From an uncultured Eubacteriales bacterium (GTDB lineage: Bacteria > Bacillota > Clostridia > Oscillospirales > Oscillospiraceae): a stretch of DNA of 19,271 nt. The stretch spans positions 1 to 19,271 of the forward strand of contig USLX01000033.1 in the NCBI GenBank assembly GCA_900555665.1. The letters are read 5' to 3'. The translations under genes were made by a program, and so were the position numbers. Positions 1-8,100 of this stretch are shown here, one piece after another; positions within the stretch are counted from its first letter, which is position 1, and each line of letters starts with the position of its first letter. The notes below the pieces were generated by a model that worked only from the letters and a program-made list of their open reading frames with translations, was not told the origin of the DNA and did no database searches.

Positions 1-1708
1 CGAAGTCCTGCAATTCCTCGTCGCTCATGCCGTCGATGACCGCGCCCTCCACGGCTTCTGTGCCGTCACATAGGATACCGATCTCCCGTGCAATGGCCGC
101 CGCTGTGATCTTATGGTCGCCGGTGATCATAATCGGACGGATACCGGCGCGGATACACTCCGCCACTGCTGCCTTGGATTCCTCGCGGGGCGGGTCCATC
201 ATGGCGATCAGGCCCAAAAAGTTCAGGCCGTTTTCATCCGCCAGACTGACTGCCGTGCTGTCCACGCGGCGGCAAGCGAAGGCCAGTACCCGCAAACCTT
301 CGTTGGAAAACTGCTCATTGACCTGTTCGATGTTCTTTCGTTCCTCCGGCATTATAATACTGCGGTCCAGAAGCACATCCACTGCGCCCTTGGTGACCAT
401 CAGGAAGCCTCCCTCCAGTTTATGGACGGTGGACATCATCTTTCGGTCAGAATCGAAGGGAATCTCTGTCAACCGGGGCCAGCGGTTTCGGACAACGTCC
501 TCATCAAAGCCGTTGGTCTCTCCAAGCCGTACCAGCGCCGTTTCCGTCGGATCGCCGATCTCGTTGTCACCGCTGATGGTGGCGTCGCTGCACAGCAGGG
601 CCGCCCGCAGCAGCGGCTCTTGTATCGGGTCACGGAAATCGGCGTCCTTTGCATCAATCACCTTTCCGCCGGTATACAGTTTCTTGACAGTCATACGGTT
701 CTGTGTCAGCGTACCGGTTTTATCTGAGCAGATCACAGACACGCTGCCAAGCCCCTCCACCGCCTGCAAATGGCGGATGATGGCGTTTTCTTTCGCCATT
801 TTCCGGGTTCCGAAGGACAGCACGATGGTGACGATGGAGCTGAGCGCCTCGGGGATGGCCGCCACCGCCAACGCGACGGCAAAAAGGAAGGCGTTCATCA
901 CGTTTTCATGCCGCCAAAACACGCTGACAGCAAACAGCACCGCGCAGATTGCAAGAATCATAATCGACAGCTTTTTGCCGAACTGATCCAGACTGACCTG
1001 CAGCGGGGTTTTCCGTTCCTCCGTGCTTTTCAGCAGCAGAGCGATTTTTCCCATTTCGGTGTCCATGCCAGTGGCCGTCACCAGAAAGCGGCCCCGCCCA
1101 TAGGTGACGAAGCTGCCGGAGAAAACCATGTTTTTCCGGTCTCCCAGTGCGGTTTCTCCGCTGATCTCATCCGTATCCTTTTCTACCGGAAGGCTTTCAC
1201 CGGTGAGGGCGCTTTCCGCGCACGTCAGGCTGGCACATTCCAGAAGGCGTCCGTCCGCACAGACGGAATCGCCCGCTTCCAAGATCACCACATCACCGGG
1301 AACCACCTCACGCCCTGGGATCTGTACGATCTGACCGTCCCGCAGCACCTTGGCGGTGGGAGCGGACATCTGTTTCAGGCTGTCCAGTGACGCGGCTGCC
1401 TTGACGGTCTGAACGGTTCCCAGAATTGCGTTCATGGTGATGACTGTCAGAATGACGATCATGCTCTCTACATCGCCCATACAGGCGGAAATGACAGCCG
1501 CCAAAATCAGAATCAGCACCAGAAAATCTGCGAACTGTCCCAGAAATATCTGCAAAACGCTTTTCTGCTTTCCAGCGTGCAGCTCGTTGGCACCATATTT
1601 CTCCAGACGACTCTTCGCATCCGCCTGTGTCAGGCCTGATTCCTGACAGCCCAGCCCCCTGAACAGTTCCATCCGGGATTTTTCCCAAACCTGTTTTTCG
1701 TGTTTCAT
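1..1708 (-). CDS. P-type cation-transporting ATPase (Ca2+/Mn2+ type), 3' end outside window
   Basis: The reverse strand encodes 569 residues of a P-type ATPase from ATG at 1708; the C-terminus lies beyond base 1. In order I see an N-terminal cation-ATPase domain, a first membrane pair at about residues 57-95, the actuator motif TGES (169-172), the M4 motif AIPEAL (284-289) that forms the ion site in the Ca2+-ATPase group, and the phosphorylation motif DKTGTLT (329-335). A KGA nucleotide-binding motif and MITGDHK follow. The catalytic TGDGVNDAP hinge and the last membrane helices are off-window. The start has a good Shine-Dalgarno, AAAGGAG at 1724-1718. The PEAL motif fits Ca2+/Mn2+ pumps rather than heavy-metal or K+ pumps, and there is no CPC motif. 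The manganese riboswitch in its leader makes Mn2+ export the best guess; Ca2+ export is the alternative. Confidence 0.93.
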   Translation of the reverse strand, partial: MKHEKQVWEKSRMELFRGLGCQESGLTQADAKSRLEKYGANELHAGKQKSVLQIFLGQFADFLVLILILAAVISACMGDVESMIVILTVITMNAILGTVQTVKAAASLDSLKQMSAPTAKVLRDGQIVQIPGREVVPGDVVILEAGDSVCADGRLLECASLTCAESALTGESLPVEKDTDEISGETALGDRKNMVFSGSFVTYGRGRFLVTATGMDTEMGKIALLLKSTEERKTPLQVSLDQFGKKLSIMILAICAVLFAVSVFWRHENVMNAFLFAVALAVAAIPEALSSIVTIVLSFGTRKMAKENAIIRHLQAVEGLGSVSVICSDKTGTLTQNRMTVKKLYTGGKVIDAKDADFRDPIQEPLLRAALLCSDATISGDNEIGDPTETALVRLGETNGFDEDVVRNRWPRLTEIPFDSDRKMMSTVHKLEGGFLMVTKGAVDVLLDRSIIMPEERKNIEQVNEQFSNEGLRVLAFACRRVDSTAVSLADENGLNFLGLIAMMDPPREESKAAVAECIRAGIRPIMITGDHKITAAAIAREIGILCDGTEAVEGAVIDGMSDEELQDF

Positions 1709-1729
1709 GTTCCGTGACTCCTTTCAACG

Positions 1730-1758
1730 GACGCAAAAAAGGCAAGCCCTTTTGCGTC
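1730..1758 (-). promoter_or_regulatory. Leader hairpin, candidate riboswitch expression platform
   Basis: On the minus strand an arm reading GACGCAAAAGG (1758-1748) can pair with CCTTTT (1742-1737) and the distal GCGTC (1734-1730), with two T residues bulged. The hairpin lies between the aptamer and the Shine-Dalgarno of the ATPase. Its CAAAAG is also complementary to the 3' strand of aptamer helix P1 (1782-1777), and its CCTTT is complementary to AAAGG of the Shine-Dalgarno. This suggests mutually exclusive pairings. The T run is inside the stem, so it is not a textbook intrinsic terminator, and control of translation is equally possible. The mechanism is inference. Confidence 0.5.
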
Positions 1759-1772
1759 AATGTCTTTCCATT

Positions 1773-1867
1773 GATACAAAAGTCTCGCCTTTTCAATCCG
1801 CGGCGGAGCCAAACGGCTCGTACTGACGCTGACGGATACACAAAGCTGTGCCAGCTACTCCCTTTTG
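1773..1867 (-). promoter_or_regulatory. yybP-ykoY (Mn2+) riboswitch aptamer
   Basis: Read on the minus strand, the leader has the two hallmark blocks of the yybP-ykoY family: a 5' block AAAAGGGAGTAGC (1865-1853) and a 3' block GGCGAGACTTTTGT (1789-1776). The closing helix P1 is CAAAAG (1867-1862) with CTTTTG (1782-1777). An internal arm contains GAGCCGTTTGGCTC (1820-1807). Members of this family sense Mn2+ and commonly control MntP-like, TerC/YkoY-like and P-type ATPase exporters (known family biology). The recognition is from memory of the consensus and was not run against a covariance model. The element lies directly downstream of a promoter and about 65 bases before the ATPase start. Confidence 0.83.
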
Positions 1868-1872
1868 AGGGT

Positions 1873-1901
1873 AGGATACACTGTTCTTCTGGCATTGTCA
1901 A
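1873..1901 (-). promoter_or_regulatory. Promoter of the riboswitch-ATPase transcript
   Basis: On the minus strand there is a consensus -35 TTGACA (1901-1896), a 17-base spacer and -10 TATCCT (1878-1873). The predicted start, about 7 bases downstream, falls at the first bases of riboswitch helix P1, which fits a leader that begins with the aptamer. Confidence 0.75.
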
Positions 1902-1944
1902 GAATACACCCTGTAAAATTTTTCTGAATTTTTCTGAAGAAGCG

Positions 1945-1973
1945 TTGACTGCTTCCGACATTTTCTCTATGAT
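1945..1973 (+). promoter_or_regulatory. Promoter of the LTA-synthase-like gene
   Basis: TTGACT (1945-1950), a 17-base spacer and TATGAT (1968-1973) form a near-consensus vegetative promoter. The expected transcript start is near 1980, giving a leader of about 65 bases. It points away from the ATPase promoter, so the 338-base intergenic stretch (1709-2046) is a divergent promoter region. Confidence 0.7.
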
Positions 1974-2046
1974 AAGGTTCTGCAAATGCCCTGATAAATT
2001 CCACTTGCTGTTTTCTTTACAATAACCTTGATCAGGAGTACGCAAT

Positions 2047-4680
2047 ATGTTCAACGCAAACCCAGGTGAATCTTGCACTGCAACTGCGGCGCCGTCTTGC
2101 AGTCTCTGGAAAACATGGCGCAAAAATCTGCTGCTGTTCTGCTCTGCCAGCGTCTATATCGAGCTTTGTCTGCACCTGTGTGTATATCGTTCACTGGACC
2201 GCTATGCGGTCTACCTGTTTCTGTTCGGTCTGCTGGGCGGCGTGCTCAGCTCCCTGCTGGTCTCATGCCTGCCCGGCGTCGCGCGGCAGATCGCGGGATG
2301 CATTCTGGTAGCCGCGCAGGTGCTGTTTGCCGAGGTGCAGCTGGTTTATCAGGTGATCTTCGGAAACTTCATGCCCATCAACGAGATCAGCATGGGCGGA
2401 AATGTTGTCACAAATTTTGCCTCGCAGATCCTTTACAGCATCGGCAGGAACCTTTCGACAATCCTTTTGCTGCTGATACCGCTGCCTGTGACGATCCTCT
2501 GCCTTGCGCTGCGGAAACCGGGCGCACTGAAGCGCCGGCTCCGCTGGCGGCAGGCGCTTGCGTCCGCTGGTGTTTTTCTTGGGCTGCTGGTCATAGCTGC
2601 AAGTCTCATGCTTTCCGGTCGAAACAAGCCGCTTTCCGTGTACCATACCTTCTGCAACGTGAACACCTCCACCGACAGCAGCTATAAGAAGGTCGGTATG
2701 CTGGCCACCACGGCGCAGGAGCTTCGCTATATGCTCTTCGGCAGCCGCAGCGGCACATCTTCGATCACGCCGTCCTCTCTGGGTGCAAGCAGCAGCCCGC
2801 GGACCTACAGCAGCAATTCCTATAATGTGATCGAAAGCATTGATTTCGCCGCCCTGGCAAGCGGCACCAACGACGAAACTCTGAAAAATACGGATCAGTA
2901 TCTGGCGACCGTGATCCCCACCCGAAAAAATAATTACACCGGTCTTTTGAAGGACTATAACCTGATCACGATCTGCGCCGAGAGCTTCTGCCCCTGGTTC
3001 ATCAGTGAGGAACTGACGCCGACGCTCTACAAGATGACCCATACCGGCATCATTTTTGAAAATTACTATGGTACCTTCCAGTCTGTCACCACCAACGGTG
3101 AGTACACCATGTGTATGGGGCTGTATCCGGATATGTCCCGTACAAAAACCGATTCCAGCTTCAATGTGGCAGGTACCAATTATCTGCCGTTCTGCCTGGG
3201 CAATGCGCTCAAAGAGATGGGCTATCAGACCTGGGCCTATCACGACTACATCGGGGATTTTTATAACCGGAACATCACCCACGCCAACATGGGCTACACC
3301 TTCCAGGCAGCGGATTCCGGTCTGGATATCAAAATCGACTGGCCCTCGTCCGATCTGGAGATGATGCAGGCCTCCGTAGACGACTATATCGGAAGCGAAA
3401 CGCCCTTCCACGCCTATTACATGACCTTCAGCGGCCACTACCAGTACAACTGGGACAACGCCATGAGCGCAAAAAACAAAGATGCGGTGAAGAGCCTTCC
3501 CGATTCCGAGCCGGTCAAGGCGTATATCGCCTGCAATTTGGAGTTGGAGTATGCACTGGAATACCTGACGCAGCGGCTGGAGGCGGCCGGCATTGCAGAC
3601 AAGACCTGCATCGTCCTGACCAACGACCATTATCCCTACGGTCTAACCGAGACAGAATACAATGAGCTGGCAGGTCAAACGCTGGACACCACCTTTGAAA
3701 AATACCGCAACAGCTTCATCTGTTATGTCCCCGGTCTTCCAGAGAATATCGTGGTGGATGAATACTGCTCCACGGCGGACATTCTGCCGACGCTTCTGAA
3801 CCTGTTCGGCGTGGACTATGATTCGCGGCTGCTGGCAGGTACTGACGTGTTATCCACCGGGATCCATATGGCCGTACTGTCGGACAAGTCTTTTTTGACG
3901 AAAACCTTCCGCTATGACGCCGGGTCTGAGACCGTCATCCCCGCGCATGCGGACGCCAGCATCTCCGACGAAACGCTCGAGGCGTACCGTCTCTATGTAG
4001 AAAACAAGTTCCAGCTCTCCAGCAATATTGTCAACAGTGATTATTACGCGCACGTCTTCGACAAACAGCCGAGCGGCGGCAGTCTGGAAGACACCGTGGT
4101 ATTTACGGACATCAAGAGCATTTTCAATCAGGCCAGCGTCCTGTATATGTACCGCAATGGGTATGTGGATCCGGAAACACCGGATGCCTTCGGCGGAAAG
4201 GCCAGAGCGAAGCTGGGCGAATTTGTCGATGTACTCTACCGGATCGCCGGACGCCCCGAAACGGACAGCTCCGCTCTTCCGCCTGATTCTGAAAGTGAGG
4301 ACTTTGACGGCACCGATCCCTATTACGACGCTGTATGCTGGGCCTGGCAGAAACGGCTCCTCCGGCAGGATGATGTGTGTACTGCAAGCACAGAGAAAGT
4401 GGACTATCAAACCGCGTGCGTGCTGATCTACCGCTATGCGGCTATGGCCGGCGTCGATACGGCAGTAGACCGGACACAGCTCCAGCAGACCATACAGAGT
4501 GAGCCGCAGCTCCGTGCCGAAGCTGTCCGCGCCATGCTCTGGTGCAATCAGACCGGCATCACCACACGCGACAGCGACCTTCCCGATCTGCTGGATGCCT
4601 CCGATACCCGCATCAGCCGCTATCAGATGACGTCGTTTCTATTTTATCTGTGTACTTACGAGCTGCAGCCAGAAGACTAA
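2047..4680 (+). CDS. LTA synthase/phosphoglycerol transferase-family membrane enzyme with C-terminal SLH-like repeats
   Basis: 877 residues. About five N-terminal membrane helices (roughly 25-190) are followed by a linker and an extracellular alkaline-phosphatase-fold catalytic domain (about 300-600). LtaS-type motifs are present: AESF with E312, the TTNGEY block with candidate nucleophile T349, HDYIGDFYNR (H399, R408; Y406 where LtaS has W), SGHY (H464) and NDHY (D527, H528). In the family these bind Mn2+ and the phosphoglycerol group and transfer glycerol phosphate onto glycolipid or polymer. After residue 685 there are three SLH-like repeats (about 686-735, 755-801, 820-872), which are not normal for LtaS. 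The first opens with VFTDIK and has RNGYVDP. CAGGAG (2033-2038) precedes the ATG by 8 bases. A teichoic-acid-like polymer synthase or modifier is likely; a sulfatase-like hydrolase is the alternative. Confidence 0.85.
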   Translation: MFNANPGESCTATAAPSCSLWKTWRKNLLLFCSASVYIELCLHLCVYRSLDRYAVYLFLFGLLGGVLSSLLVSCLPGVARQIAGCILVAAQVLFAEVQLVYQVIFGNFMPINEISMGGNVVTNFASQILYSIGRNLSTILLLLIPLPVTILCLALRKPGALKRRLRWRQALASAGVFLGLLVIAASLMLSGRNKPLSVYHTFCNVNTSTDSSYKKVGMLATTAQELRYMLFGSRSGTSSITPSSLGASSSPRTYSSNSYNVIESIDFAALASGTNDETLKNTDQYLATVIPTRKNNYTGLLKDYNLITICAESFCPWFISEELTPTLYKMTHTGIIFENYYGTFQSVTTNGEYTMCMGLYPDMSRTKTDSSFNVAGTNYLPFCLGNALKEMGYQTWAYHDYIGDFYNRNITHANMGYTFQAADSGLDIKIDWPSSDLEMMQASVDDYIGSETPFHAYYMTFSGHYQYNWDNAMSAKNKDAVKSLPDSEPVKAYIACNLELEYALEYLTQRLEAAGIADKTCIVLTNDHYPYGLTETEYNELAGQTLDTTFEKYRNSFICYVPGLPENIVVDEYCSTADILPTLLNLFGVDYDSRLLAGTDVLSTGIHMAVLSDKSFLTKTFRYDAGSETVIPAHADASISDETLEAYRLYVENKFQLSSNIVNSDYYAHVFDKQPSGGSLEDTVVFTDIKSIFNQASVLYMYRNGYVDPETPDAFGGKARAKLGEFVDVLYRIAGRPETDSSALPPDSESEDFDGTDPYYDAVCWAWQKRLLRQDDVCTASTEKVDYQTACVLIYRYAAMAGVDTAVDRTQLQQTIQSEPQLRAEAVRAMLWCNQTGITTRDSDLPDLLDASDTRISRYQMTSFLFYLCTYELQPED

Positions 4681-4726
4681 GGATAGGATTTGAAACGATC
4701 TTGATAATTGACCGACATGTAAAAAT

Positions 4727-4770
4727 GCGCTGCTTGTAATTCTGCAAGCAGCGCGTCTTTCTGTTTTTTC
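4727..4770 (+). terminator. Intrinsic terminator of the LTA-synthase-like gene
   Basis: A perfect 10-bp stem, GCGCTGCTTG (4727-4736) with CAAGCAGCGC (4745-4754), closes an 8-base loop and is followed by a T-rich tract ending in TTTTTT. It lies 46 bases after the stop codon. Confidence 0.88.
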
Positions 4771-4799
4771 TGAAATGTTGTTCTGGCAATGATAGGACC

Positions 4800-5189
4800 G
4801 TGACTAAGGTCGCCGCGGCGTGTCTGGACGTGTACGAAGAAGAAGGCGACCTGTTCTACGAGGACTGCTCGGAGGAGATCGTGGCGGATGACACGCTGGT
4901 GCGGCTGATTTCCATGCCGAATGTTATCGTGACCTCGCACCAGGCCTTTCTCGCGAAGGAAGCGCTCGGCAATATCGCCGCCACAACGGTGGACAACCTT
5001 CTGAAGTTTGCGCGCGGCGAGCCGTCGCCGGAGACGGAGGTCTGCTATCACTGTGCGCAGAAGGAACCCTGCCGTGCGCAGACGGCCGGGAGCGCAAAAG
5101 GGACTGCCTCACCGGGAGGCAGTCCCTTTTTTGAGTGTGTTATTGCAGCGATACCGTTCTTCTCGCGCTCTCGTCGAAGGCGCGGATGA
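4800..5189 (+). pseudogene. D-lactate dehydrogenase (D-2-hydroxyacid dehydrogenase) C-terminal remnant
   Basis: From about base 4803 the reading frame matches the C-terminal third of D-lactate dehydrogenase: CLDVYEEEGDLFYED, then LISMPNVIVTSHQAF with the catalytic-type histidine, then KEALGNIAATTVDNLLKF. The family is about 330 residues. Only about the last 100 are here; the N-terminal catalytic half and the GxGxxG NAD-binding motif are missing. The GTG at 4800 has no convincing Shine-Dalgarno. Homology ends near VCYHC, yet the frame runs on through the terminator hairpin at 5096-5132 to a TGA at 5187-5189, so the original stop also seems lost. Homology begins about 30 bases after the upstream gene's terminator, which suggests a deletion or insertion breakpoint. 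I regard it as non-functional. Confidence 0.8.
5096..5132. terminator. Bidirectional intrinsic terminator between convergent genes
   Basis: An 11-bp perfect stem, GGGACTGCCTC (5100-5110) with GAGGCAGTCCC (5116-5126), closes a 5-base loop. It is flanked by AAAA (5096-5099) on the left and TTTTTT (5127-5132) on the right, so it can act on both strands. On the minus strand it starts 8 bases after the stop of the large SLH gene. On the plus strand it would have ended the ldh transcript. Confidence 0.9.
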
Positions 5190-8100
5190 GGATGGCCGCC
5201 GCTTCGCTCCGACGAAGGGAGCTTGCCGGATAGAAGGTGCCGCTTCGGTCGGAGCCGGTCAGAACGCCCGCGCGATAGAGCGTATAAATTTCTGCCGCGT
5301 AGCGGTCGCCGGTTTTGATATCCGGCAGCGCGTCGGCGCCGATCTCGTTGATCGCGGTGTAAGACTTCGCCGCGCCGTAGAGGATGTGCGCAAACTCATC
5401 GCGCTGCACCGGCGCGTTCAAGGCTTCGGCGCTGCAGCGGAGATATGCCTCCTCGACGATACCGTTCGTGACGGCGTATTCCAGATAGCTGCGGTACCAC
5501 GGGCTTCCGTTTTCCAGCGTGACCTCGCTGGTCTGCAGGCGCTGGTGGAGCGCGGCGGCAAGCTTGATCGCCTGTGCAACCGTCAGTGAACCGTCCGGCC
5601 GGAAGTGTGTTTTGTCCACGCCGTCGATCAGCCCGTTTGCCCACGCGCTGCAGACCGCGTCCGCGTACCAGGCCGAGGCCGGAACGTCGACAAAGGGATT
5701 GCCGCTGACAAACTCCGCTTCGATGCGGACAGTGGAGTTCGGCATGAGGAAGGTATAGCTGCCGTCGGTCTTTTTCGTGACCGGGATGCGCTTGCCGTTT
5801 GCATCCGTGACGCGCAGCGAACCGAGGAGATAGCCGGTGTTCGGCTCTGCGCGGACGGGTACGGTGCTGCCGGGGAGTGCGCTCGGGGGCGCCTGAATGC
5901 GTCCGTGCTCCGTCTCCGCGACGCGGATGCTCACGCCCGCGGCGAGGGAGTAGACGCTGAAGGCGGTCGGCGCGGTGGTATAGGCGGTGTAGTTCGCGCT
6001 CTCCTCCAGCTCGGCGTAGATGTAATAGGTGCCGCTGAGGAGCTTTCTTCCTTCATTGGCCGACCAGAGCGTGCCGCCGGAGCTTTGCTTTTCCCCGGTG
6101 TAGTAGAAGCGCACCTGCGCATTGCCGGGATTGGCGCTGAGCGTGGGCGTGGGCGGCGTCGAGCCGCAGGCAAAGCCCTGCATGAGAACGGTGATCTCAC
6201 CGGGCGCCGCCTTGGCGATCGACCAGGCAATCTGCTTGTCCTCGCTTGTGCCGTCCGGCCAGGCATAGTTTTTCTTGTCCGTCAGGCTTGCCGTCGCGGT
6301 GTAGTCCCCGGCGTTTTTCGCGGTGTTGTTCCGGAGCGTATAGTGCGCGCCCTCGGGGAGGGCCACGCCGGTCTGCGTTTCGCCGTTGTAGACGAGGCCG
6401 CTCACGGCGGTGGGCAGTGCGACGGTGGCCGGCGCGATGGTAAAGCGCCAGGTCTGCGCGTCGCTGACAGCATTTCCGGCGGAGCAGGCGTTGTAATTCC
6501 CGTCGCCGCCGAGGGCGATGGAGATCTGATAGGTTCCCGCGTCGGTCGGGGGCGTCGGCGAGCCGTTATAGAGCACGGTGATCGTGCCGGTATACGGCGC
6601 GTAGCCGTCGCTGCCGGCCTCCTTCGCGGTGACGGAGGCAAGCTTCTGATTTCCGTCGTAGGTGCGCTCGGTGGGCAGCGTGCAGGTAAAGAGCAGTGCG
6701 GGCGCGTTGCCCTTGGTGATGGTCAGCGCGATATCGCGCGTGACGGTCTGCGTCAGCGCGTCATAGCCCTCGACGCCGCTCCAGTCGTAGAACAGCTTTT
6801 CGTCGTCGCTGAGCGTGTAGCGCGCCTGAGCGGACGTGGTCCCGGCCGGGAGGCGGGCATCCGCAGCGTCTACCCAGCTCCAGCCTGCGGGCGGGGTGAT
6901 GTCATCCAGTTTGGTGCCGTAGGGATAGGAGCTCGTGGTCAGTGTCGGCGTCGCCAAGCTGGTCGTCGCCCGGATGAGCTGCCGCTTCATCCAGAAGTAA
7001 TAGGTCATGGTCTTGCTGGCGTCGTTTTTGGCCGTCACCGTGATCGGATACGGGCCATCGATCCTGGGCTTCGACACATCCTGCCAGATATTCGGCCAGA
7101 GGCTTGGCGTGACATATTCCGCATAGACCGTCTTCCCTTCGCCGGGCGCCAGCACCACAGTTTTTATGAACTCCTTTTCGGCGTCTCTCCCAAAGTAGAA
7201 CTGGTTGAGGGGGACAGTGCTGGCTGCATACAGCGCCACCTCCAGCGTCTCCGAGCCGATGTTCTGGATCGTGAAGGTCTTGGTCTGATTCTCATTCGCC
7301 TCCGGCGTGTCGTAGGTCACGTCGTCATACTGCAGAATATTCTCCCCGTCCTCTTCCTTCCAGCCCGAGATGCGCAACCCGAAGTCGCCATTTTTCACCC
7401 AGCCGGCATAGAGCGTCGTGTCCTGGGTGAACCTATCCTCGTTCGTATACATCCGGGTGCATTCCTGATCATAATACCAGCCGGTGCAGAGATAGCCGTC
7501 TGTCGTATCCAGCTTTTGGATATTCGCACGGTAGTTCTTCGGGACGATGATCGGATTCGGCCTGTCCCCATGTCCGTTGTTGTCCAGTGTGAGCGTCCAG
7601 CCGGGGACGAGCTTCACATATTTGTTGACCCAATAAGTATTGCGGTCAGGATAGGTGACAAACGCCGCCGTTTTCTCGTCCGCGCCTGCGAAGGTCGCCG
7701 CCTTTTCGGGATTGACACTGGCCTTGCTGCTAAGTTTCATCGCAATCGCAGCATCCGTGCCGCTGGCGATCACAGTCCCGCCGGTGGCGGTCAGCTTGCC
7801 AGTGTCGATCAAGTCAAAGGCATTTTGTTCGCCGCTCAGCGTGATCTCCGCATTGTTCGAAATACGCAGCTCGCTGTTGGCGTTGATCTGGAAGCTTGCA
7901 AGTCTGGGCGAACTGGAAGCCGCCGTCGTATGCTCGATCTTGCCGCCGCTCATGGTGAAGACCGACGGCGACTGTGCGCTGCTGCCGGCAAGATAGACCT
8001 CATGCGAACCGTTGGCGGCGCTGTTTGCGGAGATCGTGCCGCCTGTCATCGTGATGCTGGCGTCCATCGCATAGATCGCGCCGCCCTTGCCGTAGCCGGT

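Noticed and set aside
27..2123. Several overlapping frames on both strands over the ATPase, for example plus 27-986 and 113-727 and minus 1308-2123
   Set aside because: The P-type ATPase frame carries all expected motifs in order; these others have none and run through the riboswitch or promoters.
2263..3630. A 455-codon minus-strand frame inside the LTA-type gene
   Set aside because: It is antisense to well-conserved catalytic motifs and has no promoter or domain.
4800..5189. The D-lactate dehydrogenase frame as an intact 129-residue gene
   Set aside because: It lacks the NAD-binding fold and most of the enzyme, has no good ribosome site, and runs through a strong terminator.
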